DNA from: Palsa-147 sp963771905
Lineage (GTDB): Bacteria; Acidobacteriota; Terriglobia; Acidiferrales; UBA7541
Assembly: GCA_963771905.1 (NCBI GenBank)
Contig: CAVYVI010000006.1
Coordinates: forward strand, 1-64,000
DNA length: 64,000 bases
Direction: 5' to 3'
Part shown: positions 1 to 8,980 of the stretch, piece by piece
Layout of the letters: the number at the start of each line of letters is the position of its first letter
How positions within the stretch are numbered: the first letter of the stretch is position 1
The notes under the pieces: generated by a model
Told to the model about the DNA's origin: nothing
What the model saw: only the letters and a program-made list of their open reading frames with translations
Databases searched by the model: none
Made by a program: the position numbers and the translations under genes

Positions 1-435
1 GATCCGTCGAACGTGTCTCCCTTGGTCCGCGGCGCCGAGATGCGGGTTGCCGAAACTCGTGCGGTCAATCGCGCCCTGCGCAAAGCTTACGGCATCGGCC
101 TGTGCTCGGTCGAAGAGCTCGGATCGATCTCTCCGTTTACGCCAAGTTCACGTCCCACGCAACCCGCGCCTGTTTCTGGCAACGGAAATGGTTCGGGTCA
201 CAGCCAGCCCCGGCTGCGGGACCAGCTGTGCTTGCTGATCCGACAATTCAATCTCGACCCGTCGCTCGTGAAGGCCTACGCCGCGGACTTCTGCGGCACT
301 GAAACTCTCAAGGAAGCCAGTCGAGATCTGGTTGAATCCTTCATCTCCCATCTGACGACTTCCGCAAAGAACGACAAGGATGCTTTGGTCTGCAAACTCA
401 ATTCGTACGCCCCAACTGTCGAGGTGAAGCCATGA
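1..435 (+). CDS. C-terminal part of a putative DNA-annealing/recombination protein (5' end outside window)
   Basis: The frame is open from base 1, so the gene starts upstream; 144 residues are visible. The segment AETRAVNRALRKAYGIG, early in the visible part, resembles the helix found near the end of the core of phage/plasmid single-strand annealing proteins. It is followed by a Gly/Asn/Ser-rich linker (about residues 50-65) and a helical C-terminal domain of about 70 residues. The stop overlaps the next start (ATGA at 432-435), so the genes are translationally coupled. The role is inferred from this motif and from the nuclease two genes downstream; annealing protein plus exonuclease is a common phage recombination pair. 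No database comparison was possible, so the coding call is firm and the family call weak. Confidence 0.55.
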   Translation, partial: DPSNVSPLVRGAEMRVAETRAVNRALRKAYGIGLCSVEELGSISPFTPSSRPTQPAPVSGNGNGSGHSQPRLRDQLCLLIRQFNLDPSLVKAYAADFCGTETLKEASRDLVESFISHLTTSAKNDKDALVCKLNSYAPTVEVKP

Positions 436-878
436 AACGGCATATCCCGGGTCTGCATTCAGGGCAGCCAACAACGGATCGTTCTCTCAACGGACTGTTC
501 CTCGTCCGCGTGGATACAGCTTCGTATCGCTGGCATCCGCAGAAGCCATTTCTCGTTCTCCGCTTTGTCGTCCTTGAGCCTCGATCCTTCGCAACGCATT
601 CCTTCTCCGGTCGGCTGTATTGCACCGAACGAGCGCTCTGGAAACTCAATTGGTTCCTGCGAGACTTCGGCTATGACCCCGAACTGCTCGGGCAAGATCA
701 GGTGGATGAAAAAGCGCTGCTCAACCTTCGGGGAGTCGTACGCACTTCGCTCGTCACCTTCAACGGGCGTTCCTACCAGAATCTTGAAGCTTTCGCTCCT
801 GCCGGTGAATGGGAGGAGCTTCCTTGTACTTCAAGCCAGCGGAGGAATGACGATGATCTTCAGCCACACACAGATTAG
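432..878 (+). CDS. Hypothetical protein in recombination-like cassette
   Basis: I do not recognise this 148-residue protein. It begins at an ATG overlapping the stop of the upstream gene by four bases, and its end overlaps the next gene by about 26 bases. It has no signal peptide or membrane segment. The middle part is rich in aromatic and basic residues (WHPQKPFLVLRFVVLEP, then LYCTERALWKLNWFLRDFGY), consistent with a compact alpha/beta nucleic-acid-associated fold, but that is only an impression. The tight overlaps on both sides argue that it is a real member of the operon. Phage recombination operons often carry such small accessory proteins. Confidence 0.6.
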   Translation: MKRHIPGLHSGQPTTDRSLNGLFLVRVDTASYRWHPQKPFLVLRFVVLEPRSFATHSFSGRLYCTERALWKLNWFLRDFGYDPELLGQDQVDEKALLNLRGVVRTSLVTFNGRSYQNLEAFAPAGEWEELPCTSSQRRNDDDLQPHTD

Positions 879-1657
879 CCAGTACGTTCGCTGTCCGCGT
901 AGCTATCGCCATCGGTATCTCGATGGTTGGCAGGAGAAAGAGACTCGCGCCGCGATGATCTTCGGCCGCTCATTTGAAAAAGCCCTCGGAGCCTATTTCC
1001 TCCGAGAGGACCCAAGCGCAGTGCTTTTCAAGGAATGGGGCGCTTATCGGGATGTTCCGCTCGAGTACAAGAAAGGAGATTCCTGGGACCGCATGGTCCA
1101 TCAGGGAGTTCATCTACTCGGGAAGTTTGCCCAGGATGATCGCGTTCGGATTCGTCGGCCGAAGAAGAATCTGCAGGTGAAATTGCTCCGGTCTCTTGCA
1201 GGGGGCAACGAGTTCGTTTCGTACATCGACGCCCTCGGAGATCTCGACGGCATTCCCTGTGTCATCGATTGGAAAACCACGACCAGTCGTTATCCGGAAG
1301 AGCCTGAGGGACTGCTCTCGCTCGATCCTCAGTTGATTTGCTACTCCTGGATCAGTGGAATTCCTGACGTGGCGGTGGTCGTGTTCGTGCGCAAGAACCA
1401 GCCTGAAATTCAATACCTCAGAGCCACGATCACCGAAGAGCAACGCCGAGAGTACGGTCGGCTGGTTGAAACGACAGTCGCCCAGATCGAATCCGGTCAA
1501 TTCGTTGCGCACAGCGGCATCCGATTCCCCCAGAACGGCTGCACCAGTTGCTCCTCATCTGGGGCTCTGCCTCAACAATCAGCCATTGATCGACGCGAAT
1601 CTGATTCGCCGGCCGGGAGCCATTGATCTTGACTGGCTTAATGACTTGGGCGACTGA
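853..1657 (+). CDS. PD-(D/E)XK nuclease, RecB/Cas4-like, with a +1 frameshift near 1552
   Basis: A nuclease of the RecB/Cas4-like PD-(D/E)XK superfamily. With a start at 853, residues 9-16 (SQYVRCPR) match the N-terminal motif of the family, D132 sits in the GDLDG motif and D139-x-K141 in IDWKTT is the catalytic core. C14, C230 and C233 are visible; a fourth cysteine (codon 1568) lies in the next frame, in HLGLCLNNQPLID. Dropping one base around 1555 joins the frames and restores a C-x2-C-x5-C tail like the iron-sulfur cluster ligands of Cas4/AddB-type enzymes. In the original frame the protein stops at 1626 with an unrelated tail. The start at 853 has GGAGG 7 bases upstream. The joined gene ends just before the next gene's ribosome site. 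Confidence 0.75.
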
Positions 1658-1670
1658 CGGGAGGCCCTGG

Positions 1671-2366
1671 GTGGCTCCGAGACTCAACCGCCGCCGGGCT
1701 TTGTTCGTTCTCACGAAGATCGAAGAGATCTTGGATTGGGAACGAGCAACCGAGCGGGAACGTGATACACGCTTCGTCGAGCTGGGCCGTTACTTGTGCG
1801 AAGTGCGCTCGGGACAGTACTGGCGGCTAGACAACCTGAAGTCCTTCGATGAATTCCTCGAGAAGCGATTCCCGGAGTCTCGGAGGAAAGCTTACTACCT
1901 GATGGCCATCCACGAACAGCTGCCACGGATTCCGAAACTGCGGCTGCGGGAGGTTGGATGGACGAAGGCCACAGAGCTCGCGAAAATTGCTCGTCGGGAA
2001 GGACAGCGATTCGATAGTGCAACCTGGTTGCAGAAGGCTCGCGAGCTGCCCAAAGAGAAGTTCAAGCAAGAAGTCGAGAAACACCTGACCGGTCAGGAGA
2101 CTGAGCCATGGGAAATGCTGTATTTCAAGATGTACAAGAGCCAACTGCCGGTGATCGAACAGGCCCTTGAAACTGCCGCGCGCATGCTCGGAACTGACAA
2201 GTCTCGGGGCTATTGTCTCGAGATGATCTGCGCGGATTTCTTGGCAGGAGCGAATGTCGAAACGGACAACTCGGAATCGGTATTGCTGGCGTTGTGTCGC
2301 CTCTACAGTATGCTTCCCCAGCCGCAGAAGATCGAGTTCACACGCCAGCTGAAGGAGGCATCATGA
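1671..2366 (+). CDS. Hypothetical protein, helical, in recombination-like cassette
   Basis: Not recognised. The best start is GTG at 1671, with GGGAGG at 1659-1664 six bases upstream, giving 231 residues; an earlier ATG at 1623 would overlap the true tail of the nuclease. The protein is charged and predicted mainly helical: about residues 15-60 (ERERDTRFVELGRYLCEVRS) are followed by a segment that resembles a small DNA-binding helical bundle (FPESRRKAYYLMAIHEQL) and a Lys/Glu-rich middle. No catalytic motif is seen. A regulatory or DNA-binding role in the cassette is possible but unsupported. The stop overlaps the HNH gene start (ATGA). Confidence 0.65.
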   Translation: MAPRLNRRRALFVLTKIEEILDWERATERERDTRFVELGRYLCEVRSGQYWRLDNLKSFDEFLEKRFPESRRKAYYLMAIHEQLPRIPKLRLREVGWTKATELAKIARREGQRFDSATWLQKARELPKEKFKQEVEKHLTGQETEPWEMLYFKMYKSQLPVIEQALETAARMLGTDKSRGYCLEMICADFLAGANVETDNSESVLLALCRLYSMLPQPQKIEFTRQLKEAS

Positions 2367-2602
2367 GCGCGATAGCAGAAAGACGGCCGCGGCTCCGACT
2401 CCGTTGGCACTCCTATCGAAAACTCTGCAAGGAAGTTCTTGCGCGCGATGGATGGCGCTGTCAACGCTGTGGGTCAATGAAGGAACTCCAGGTCCATCAT
2501 CTCTGCCGCCGGAGCGGTCTCGGAGATGATTCAGCCGAAAACCTGATCACGTTCTGCCAACAGTGTCATCGTCGCATCCATCTTCACCTCCACGATTCGT
2601 GA
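2363..2602 (+). CDS. Small HNH endonuclease
   Basis: A 79-residue protein made almost entirely of an HNH nuclease domain: CQRC zinc-binding pair, the catalytic VHHL, an asparagine in AENLITFC and a second CQQCH pair. HNH proteins of this size cut DNA in phage packaging, restriction and mobile-element contexts. The ATG at 2363 overlaps the previous stop by four bases and has AAGGAGG upstream. It is the last gene of the cassette; a coding-free stretch of about 180 bases separates it from dnaE2 on the other strand. The domain call is confident; the biological role (cassette mobility, recombination or defence) is open. Confidence 0.85.
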   Translation: MSAIAERRPRLRLRWHSYRKLCKEVLARDGWRCQRCGSMKELQVHHLCRRSGLGDDSAENLITFCQQCHRRIHLHLHDS

Positions 2603-2784
2603 TCGATGCGCGCCGATTCGGCAGTTATTTCCGCGCTCATTGCTCAATTAACGACATCCTTCGCAGCGTTCGACCGTCGTGCGTCATTGCGCTCATGAGT
2701 CGGTGCGTTCATTTTCGGGTTGAGTCATGTGCAGAGGCAGCCGTCAGTTGAGAGCGTCCGCATTGTCACTTGCCGCGACGTCTT

Positions 2785-5700
2785 TCAGTGAAAATCGTGT
2801 GACGCAGCCGCAGCCGCGGGAATCGAGAGCGGCTCGACGCATTCCACTTTCACCGAAATGACGTTGTCCTGATGTTGCAACCGGCCTTCGAGCAGAAGAA
2901 ACGGCTGACTCACGATCGTCACTCGATTTTCCGCAAAGACGTCCGGCGCAATGATGGCGTTCGCAATCCCGGTTTCATCTTCGACGCTCAGGAACACGAA
3001 GCCTTTCGCCGTGCCCGGCCGCTGCCGCGCAATCACCGCTCCCGCGATGCGCAGATGGATGCCGTCGGGAAGGCATTCGAGCTCGTTCGCGCGCCGCACC
3101 CCAAGTTTCGTCATGGCCTCGCGGCAGAAGGCCATTGGATGCGGCCCCACGGTCATTCCCGTGCCGCGAAAATCAGCGACGAACCGCTCGGCGTCGCTCA
3201 TCGGCGATAACGGCGACGTTTCCGGCGGCGCGAGCGTGAGCGCGCTGGAATTCTCATCTTCGATTGCGTCTGCTTCCGCTGGATCTTCAAGCAGCGGCCC
3301 CGCGGGCCGCGCGACGCGCTCGACCTGCCACAACGCGTCGCGCCGGTGAAATTGCCGGCGTTTTTTGACGCCCGTTTCCGCCTCTGCGATCGCGCCGGGA
3401 TCGGCCGCATGCGTGAAGGGGTGCGTGCAAAAGTTCAGCGCGCCGATCTCGGCCAGCGTGACCAGTTCGGATTTCTGAATCACAGGCACGCGCCGCTTCA
3501 ATTCCTCGATCGATGCGAATGGGCGAATCGCGCGTTCCTCGACGATGGCTCGCGCCGTCTCTTCCCGTACTCCTCGGGCGTAGCGCAATCCCAAGCGCAC
3601 AGCCCATTTCTTCCGCTTGGACGCATTCGATCTATCGGATCGAATGTCACATTCCAGCGTGCATTTCCAATCCGAATGGGCCACGTCCAGCGGCTTGATT
3701 TTCAATCCATGCCTCTGCGCATCCTTCACGATCGTCGCGGGAGAATAGAATCCCATCGGCTGATTGTTCAGCATTGCCGCCGTGAACGCCGCCAGGTAAT
3801 GGCATTTCAAATACGCGCTGGCATAGGCCAGCAGAGCGAAACTCGCCGCATGTGATTCGGGAAAGCCGTAGAGGGCGAACGACGTGATGGATTTAACGAT
3901 CATTTCCTGCGCATCCGGCGCGATGCCTTCCCGCATCATTCCCGCGCGTAATTTCTTTTCGATTTCCTTCATGCGCACTTCGGAACGCTTGAACCCGAAC
4001 GCGCGGCGCAATTCTTCAGCTTCGCCCCCTGTGAATCCTGCGGCAATCATGGCCATGCGCAGCAATTGTTCCTGGAATAGAGGAACGCCGAGCGTGCGCG
4101 CGAGCACGGGCTCGAGCGAAGGATGCGGATACTGCACCGGTTCGCGGCCCGTGCGCCGTTTCAAATACGGATGGACCATTTTCCCGACGATCGGCCCGGG
4201 GCGGATAATCGCCACCTGCACGACGATGTCGTAGAACCGCGCCGGCCGCAGCCGCGGCAGGCAGGACATTTGCGCGCGGCTCTCGATTTGAAACATGCCA
4301 ACCGTGTCCGCCTTTTGCAGAGTCTTGTAAACTACCGGATCGTTCGCGGGCAGGCGTGCCAGATCCACGTCTTCTCGATCGTGGTCGTGGATGATCTCGA
4401 TCGTTTCTTCGAGCACCGCCATCATTCCCAGGCCGAGCAAATCCACTTTGACGATGCCCATGTCGGCGCAATCTTCCTTGTCCCATTGCACCACGACGCG
4501 TCCGGGCATCGTCGCCGGCTCGAGCGGCACCACGGAATCGAGCTGGCCTTTGCAAATCACCATCCCTCCGGAATGCTGGCCGAGATGGCGGGGAAGATCC
4601 TGCATGCGGATGCAAAGCTCGAGGAATTTCTTGATGCGCGGGTGCTCAACATCGAAGCCGGAATCCCGAAAGTGGCGCACGAACGTTTCATCGTCATCCT
4701 TGAATTCCCAGGCACTGACCAGACTCGTCAGCCGATCCAGTGTCTCCAGATCGAAGGACAGCGCCTTACCGGCTTCGCGCGCCGCCGAACGCCCGCGATA
4801 GGTGATCACGTTCGCCGTCATGGCCGCGCCGAACTTGCCGTAGCGTTCGTAAACGTATTGAATCGCGCGTTCGCGCTGGTCGCCGCTCGGCAGATCGAGA
4901 TCGATGTCCGGCCATTCGTGGCGCTCGGCGGAAAGAAAACGCTCGAAAAGCAGATCCATGCCGACAGGATCCACCGCCGTGATTCCCAGCGAGTAGCAGA
5001 CCGCGCTGTTCGCCGCCGAGCCGCGCCCCTGCACCAGAATATTTTTCTCGCGGCAGAATCGAATAATGTCCCAGACGATCAGGAAATACCCCGCGAGCTC
5101 AAGTTTTTCGATCAAGGCAAGCTCGCGTTCGATCTGCCGGCGCGCCTTACCGTCGTTTGCGCCGTAGCGCGTGATCATTCCTTCGATCGTGCGTTGCCGC
5201 AGAAACGAATCCTGCGTCTCGCCTTCCGGCACGGGATATTTCGGGAATTCGTAGCCCAGGTCTTCGAGCGTGAACTTGAGCCGCGAGGAAAGCTCCTGCG
5301 TTTGCGAGATGGCTTCGGGAAGATCGGCGAAAAGCCGCGCCATCCGCCCGGGCGATTTCAAATGGCGCTCGGAGTTGCGAGCCAGCAGGCGCCCCGCTGC
5401 TTCGAGCGGCACGTGATGGCGAATCGCTGTGAAGACATCGAGCACTTGCCGCTCGATGCGCATCGCGTGCGATACGCCGTTCGTGGCCAGCAAAGGCAGC
5501 CGCAGCTTGCGCGCAATTTCGATGGCCGCCTGGTTCCGTGCCTCTTCTTCGCGGTGAAGATGCCGCTGCAATTCGATGTAAACATTTTCGCGGCCTACCA
5601 CCGCGCAGAGCTCCCGGACCGATTCGATTCCGTTTTTGATTCCGCCTCTTCCGAGTGCCGCGGCGAGCGGGCCTTCCTCGCCGCCGGTAAGGCAAACGAG

Positions 5701-6048
5701 ACCGGACGCATGCTCCGCCAATTCCTCCGCGGAAATGCATCCTTCATTCTTCGCCGCGCGCATTTTCATTCGCGTGATCAGGCGGCAGAGGTTTTGATAT
5801 CCCTCGCGCGTTTTGACCAGCAGCGGATAACGAAAGCCGCCTGTGGATGTGACTTCGGCGCCGAGATGCGCGCGGGTTTTGCTTTTCAGCGCGGCGTGAT
5901 GAAAGCGCGGGGCCCCGTAAAATCCATCGCGGTCGAGCAATGCCATCGAGGGGAGCTCGAGAGCCGCCGCTCGCGCGGCCAATCCTTCGGGCAGGGAAGC
6001 GCCTTCGAGAAAACTGAAAGCCGAGCGGGCGTGGAGTTCGATGTACAT
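2785..6048 (-). CDS. dnaE2: Error-prone DNA polymerase III alpha subunit DnaE2 (ImuC)
   Basis: A 1087-residue C-family polymerase, the translesion polymerase of the ImuA-ImuB-DnaE2 mutasome. The N-terminal PHP domain begins HARSAFSFLEGASLPEGL, the DnaE2-type form of the motif. The catalytic palm carries PDIDLDLPSGD near residue 378 and VQGRGSAANSAV before it; the C-terminal part holds helix-hairpin-helix and OB-fold regions (GFVFLSVEDETG). The start at 6048 shares one base with the imuB stop (TGATG), which fixes it; an open upstream extension of 111 codons is rejected as it lies wholly within imuB. The protein is full length with no frameshift. In known systems the operon is SOS-induced and gives damage-induced mutagenesis; no LexA box was recognised here. 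Confidence 0.96.
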   Translation of the reverse strand: MYIELHARSAFSFLEGASLPEGLAARAAALELPSMALLDRDGFYGAPRFHHAALKSKTRAHLGAEVTSTGGFRYPLLVKTREGYQNLCRLITRMKMRAAKNEGCISAEELAEHASGLVCLTGGEEGPLAAALGRGGIKNGIESVRELCAVVGRENVYIELQRHLHREEEARNQAAIEIARKLRLPLLATNGVSHAMRIERQVLDVFTAIRHHVPLEAAGRLLARNSERHLKSPGRMARLFADLPEAISQTQELSSRLKFTLEDLGYEFPKYPVPEGETQDSFLRQRTIEGMITRYGANDGKARRQIERELALIEKLELAGYFLIVWDIIRFCREKNILVQGRGSAANSAVCYSLGITAVDPVGMDLLFERFLSAERHEWPDIDLDLPSGDQRERAIQYVYERYGKFGAAMTANVITYRGRSAAREAGKALSFDLETLDRLTSLVSAWEFKDDDETFVRHFRDSGFDVEHPRIKKFLELCIRMQDLPRHLGQHSGGMVICKGQLDSVVPLEPATMPGRVVVQWDKEDCADMGIVKVDLLGLGMMAVLEETIEIIHDHDREDVDLARLPANDPVVYKTLQKADTVGMFQIESRAQMSCLPRLRPARFYDIVVQVAIIRPGPIVGKMVHPYLKRRTGREPVQYPHPSLEPVLARTLGVPLFQEQLLRMAMIAAGFTGGEAEELRRAFGFKRSEVRMKEIEKKLRAGMMREGIAPDAQEMIVKSITSFALYGFPESHAASFALLAYASAYLKCHYLAAFTAAMLNNQPMGFYSPATIVKDAQRHGLKIKPLDVAHSDWKCTLECDIRSDRSNASKRKKWAVRLGLRYARGVREETARAIVEERAIRPFASIEELKRRVPVIQKSELVTLAEIGALNFCTHPFTHAADPGAIAEAETGVKKRRQFHRRDALWQVERVARPAGPLLEDPAEADAIEDENSSALTLAPPETSPLSPMSDAERFVADFRGTGMTVGPHPMAFCREAMTKLGVRRANELECLPDGIHLRIAGAVIARQRPGTAKGFVFLSVEDETGIANAIIAPDVFAENRVTIVSQPFLLLEGRLQHQDNVISVKVECVEPLSIPAAAAASHDFH

Positions 6049-7676
6049 CAGTCGAACACACCCCGGACAAACCAGTTTCCGCTCGAGCGCTCGCGCACGA
6101 TGCGATACACGCCGCGCGATACACCGTTTTCCGCCCGGCGCGCGAAATGCCCTGGCTCTTGGATGGCCGGCGCCGGAAATTCGATTTCGAGATCCCATTC
6201 GTCTTGATTCCAGGGATCGCTCGACCACCAATCGCCCGACGTGCGCCACGGCCCGGAAGCGGCCCGGACTTCGCCCCACACGCCGCCGAAAAAAACGCGG
6301 ACGGGTGCCCGCTCGCGCGTCTCCACTTTTGTCGGCATCGCGGGGCGGAATACGCGAAGCGCGGTCGCGGGCAAAAGACAAAATGGGCCTGCTGCCAAGC
6401 TAGCGGCTTCGTCGTCATCGCTGGCTGCCGCGGCCGGATCAAAACGTCTCATGCGAAACGAAAACGGCCGGTTGGTATTCACAGATTCCGCCGCTCCGAT
6501 GTTCGCTTCGCCGACGACATGTCCCGCGCGCGCCATCGTGATCTCGAGTTTTTCCGGGTCGGGCGAGAGCGGAGTGAACAACCCCGATTGAGCCACTCGC
6601 GTTTTCGCAGGTTCGGCTGTCATTTCAATTTTTACGATGGGCGACACAGGAGGATGCGATTCCAGGTGCAATCGCCAGAGCCGCAGCAGCGCCTTCGAAT
6701 CGCGCATGGGCAGCGGCAGGCGCAGCGCGTGTTCGTAGATCGATGGCAGAGAGCTTGGCGTAGGACCCTTTTTTCTGATGGAAACGTTGTCCGCGATTCC
6801 GAAAATTTCTCCCTCGCCAGGCTCGAGCTGCATCCTCAATCGAATCTCGTTGGTTGCAAGTGTCCGCGCCGAGAGCCGCCCGCAGAGCTGATCCAGCAGC
6901 CGCCCAAGAAGAAAGGCTAGCGGCTCGAGCTCGCGCACCGACGTGTCGAGCTCTATCGCTTCTTCAAATCGCGCCGCTGTTTGCGCTGGAATGAGCGCGC
7001 GCTGGTTTGTTCCCCGCGCTAGTTCTTGCAAACGGATGCCTTCCTGTCCAAGCCGCTCGGAAAGTTGCGCCGAGGGCAACGCAGCGAGCGCTTTGCATGT
7101 CCGCACGCCCCAGCGCTCCAGCGTGTCTCGAATTTCCTCGCTGGGATTCAGCGCGGCGATGGACAATTGCCCAAGGCGTTCGGATTCCTCCTCCGGAGAG
7201 AGGACCGTCACACCGGAAAAACCGCGCGCCGCAAGTTGCGCCACTTCCGGATTCGAGCCGGTGGCCACTTGCACGGACAGCCCGAATTTTTTTGCGCGAG
7301 CGGCCAGGCGCACGGCGAGATTTTCAAAGGACACAAAAAGCTGCGCGAGGCCTTCGAGATCCAGCACGATCGTATCGGCGGAGGTTTCCTCGATGCGCGG
7401 GCTGAACGACAGCGCCAGATCCATTAACGCCGCATGCGCCGCCGTTTCCTGCGCGATCGAGCGTCGGCGAAGCTGCACACCGGAGATTTGCTCCGCCTGT
7501 GATTTCGTCATGCCGATTTCAAGGCCAAGCAATCCGGCGTTTTTATTTTTCGCAATGACCGTGACCAGAGGAGGAGTCCCGTCCACAATTCCGGCGGGCC
7601 GCGAGCGAAGTCCGGGCTCGACGCGCAGCGCCGCCTGCAGGATGAAATTGGGGACATGTATGCATGCGAAGGGCAT
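6048..7676 (-). CDS. imuB: ImuB, catalytically inactive Y-family polymerase-like protein
   Basis: A 542-residue protein with the Y-family polymerase fold, which in studied systems bridges the beta clamp, ImuA and DnaE2. The N-terminus MPFACIHVPNF occupies the position where active Y-family enzymes have an Asp for metal binding; here it is missing, as expected for ImuB, a scaffold rather than a polymerase. A little-finger-like region and a long C-terminal extension (about residues 380-542) follow, ending in the typical WDLEIEFPAP and YRIVRERSSGNWFVRGVFD. It lies 24 bases after imuA and overlaps dnaE2 by one base, so the three genes form one operon. Confidence 0.93.
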   Translation of the reverse strand: MPFACIHVPNFILQAALRVEPGLRSRPAGIVDGTPPLVTVIAKNKNAGLLGLEIGMTKSQAEQISGVQLRRRSIAQETAAHAALMDLALSFSPRIEETSADTIVLDLEGLAQLFVSFENLAVRLAARAKKFGLSVQVATGSNPEVAQLAARGFSGVTVLSPEEESERLGQLSIAALNPSEEIRDTLERWGVRTCKALAALPSAQLSERLGQEGIRLQELARGTNQRALIPAQTAARFEEAIELDTSVRELEPLAFLLGRLLDQLCGRLSARTLATNEIRLRMQLEPGEGEIFGIADNVSIRKKGPTPSSLPSIYEHALRLPLPMRDSKALLRLWRLHLESHPPVSPIVKIEMTAEPAKTRVAQSGLFTPLSPDPEKLEITMARAGHVVGEANIGAAESVNTNRPFSFRMRRFDPAAAASDDDEAASLAAGPFCLLPATALRVFRPAMPTKVETRERAPVRVFFGGVWGEVRAASGPWRTSGDWWSSDPWNQDEWDLEIEFPAPAIQEPGHFARRAENGVSRGVYRIVRERSSGNWFVRGVFD

Positions 7677-7700
7677 CGGGAGTCTCGCGGATGATGTTCC

Positions 7701-8543
7701 TCACGGCGCGCAACGGCGCTGCGGTGAATCGCGAATGGCACTGTTTTTTCTGCGTTTTCGTTTTTCTGTGAGAATGCTCCAGGCGGCCTGCGATTCAAAA
7801 CTGCACCGCGCGCCCTGCGTGGAAACGCTTTGCGGAGCGCCGCTCGTCCGCTCGTCATCGGCGCCGGTCTGCTCGAAGCGGCAACGCACCACTTCCGCGC
7901 TGATCCGTAAGCCGCCGAGAAGAACCTGCTGCGGATTTTCCGTGCCGCTGATTTTTCGGGCGGAACGCCACCGCGCCGCTTCCATTTCGAGCCGCAGGAC
8001 AAGCGATGCGCACGTCTTCGCGCAGGACTCCTGCTCGAGAAGCACGAAAATCGTCCGCGTATTTTCAACCATGCGCCGGAAGCGGAACCACACGTTCAGC
8101 GGCACGCGCCGCACGATCCGCTCCGGTAAATCGCTCAGGTCCAGCGCCACGAGTCCGAAGCCGCCCCCGTGCAATAGCAAATCCGCCGCGCGCAACGCTT
8201 GCTCGATATTGTTGCAGCGCACCAGCAGCAATTTCTCAAGGTCCACGCCCGAGGCTTCCGCCCCGCAGGGATCGAACGAGTCCCGGCCATCCACCAGCGC
8301 GCACGATTCCTGTCCATTGGTTAGCGCCGATAGTAGGGAAACGAGCAGGCTCGTCCGCCCCGAGCCAAGCGGCCCAAAAATTTCCGTCAGGCAGCCGCGT
8401 GGCAGCCCACCGGTCAGCCGATCGATTTCCGGAATACCGGAAGCCGTCATCTCCACGGCAGCGGGACGCTGCATGGAAAAGGGCGCGAGAACTTTGCTGC
8501 GAAGAGTCTTTTCGAGTTGCGCACGTAAAAGGGCTGTCTTCAT
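7701..8543 (-). CDS. imuA: ImuA-like RecA-fold protein of the mutasome
   Basis: A 280-residue RecA/SulA-like ATPase-fold protein, first gene of the imuA-imuB-dnaE2 operon. The P-loop-like GPLGSGRTS is at residues 57-65, with Arg in place of the invariant Walker A Lys, so nucleotide hydrolysis may be weak or absent. The central region (FGLVALDLSDLPERIVRRVPL, a Walker-B-like strand) is typical of ImuA. The C-terminal 60 residues are poorly conserved and basic. The start at 8543 is the first ATG after a 437-base intergenic region; no strong ribosome site is visible, so the exact start is less certain. ImuA is thought to regulate RecA or recruit the mutasome. Confidence 0.85.
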   Translation of the reverse strand: MKTALLRAQLEKTLRSKVLAPFSMQRPAAVEMTASGIPEIDRLTGGLPRGCLTEIFGPLGSGRTSLLVSLLSALTNGQESCALVDGRDSFDPCGAEASGVDLEKLLLVRCNNIEQALRAADLLLHGGGFGLVALDLSDLPERIVRRVPLNVWFRFRRMVENTRTIFVLLEQESCAKTCASLVLRLEMEAARWRSARKISGTENPQQVLLGGLRISAEVVRCRFEQTGADDERTSGAPQSVSTQGARCSFESQAAWSILTEKRKRRKNSAIRDSPQRRCAP

Positions 8544-8980
8544 GGGGGTGACCGGGCGAAGGAAGGGTGGAATCGAATGTGTTTTTAGTTTCGCTTTTTC
8601 TTCGCCTACGGCGGATTCTCTCCCTGCAGCCTGCTCTTGTCAAGGACTTCGCATTCCAGCCGTTGCACCTTCCTACACCGCAGCCGCTTGCTGCCCGCGA
8701 ATTCCGTCGCCGCTCAACTCAATTCTGTATTCCGGCGCGAGATTAACCACAGTATAAAAAGGCCTGCAACGTTACCGGCTTGCTTGTGGTATGGTACGCC
8801 GCAGCAGGGGTATACCGGGGTGATGTTCTTGTGGTTCGAACGGCAAGTTCAATCGAAAGATTGATCGGAAAATTCAACCGCAAAGTTCGAACGCGAATTG
8901 TGGATAGCGAGCTGTCCCCCCTGGATTTGTGCTGTCCCGTCTCGCTTCGATTCCAGATCAAAATTGAAAGGGAGGCAGTG
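8544..8980. other. Divergent intergenic region, no gene seen
   Basis: This 437-base stretch lies between imuA (-) and the small secreted protein (+) and must hold both promoters and a leader of up to about 200 bases for the latter. Two exact copies of GTTCGAACG (8834-8842 and 8885-8893) lie in the leader, 51 bases apart, along with several AAGTTCAA/AAATTCAA-like words; they could be regulatory sites but nothing proves it. No convincing LexA box and no coding frame were found. Confidence 0.5.

Noticed and set aside
4123..6207. Long open frame antisense to dnaE2 (about 694 codons)
   Set aside because: It is a high-G+C shadow of the polymerase gene; composition rich in Arg/His, with no ribosome site and no recognisable motif.
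6943..8757. Long open frame antisense to imuA-imuB
   Set aside because: Same reason: Ser/Arg-rich shadow of two recognised genes.
8825..8893. LexA-like box: repeated GTTC words ahead of imuA and the secreted protein
   Set aside because: Spacings (5, 9) do not fit known LexA consensus forms, and the words lie nearer to the + strand gene.
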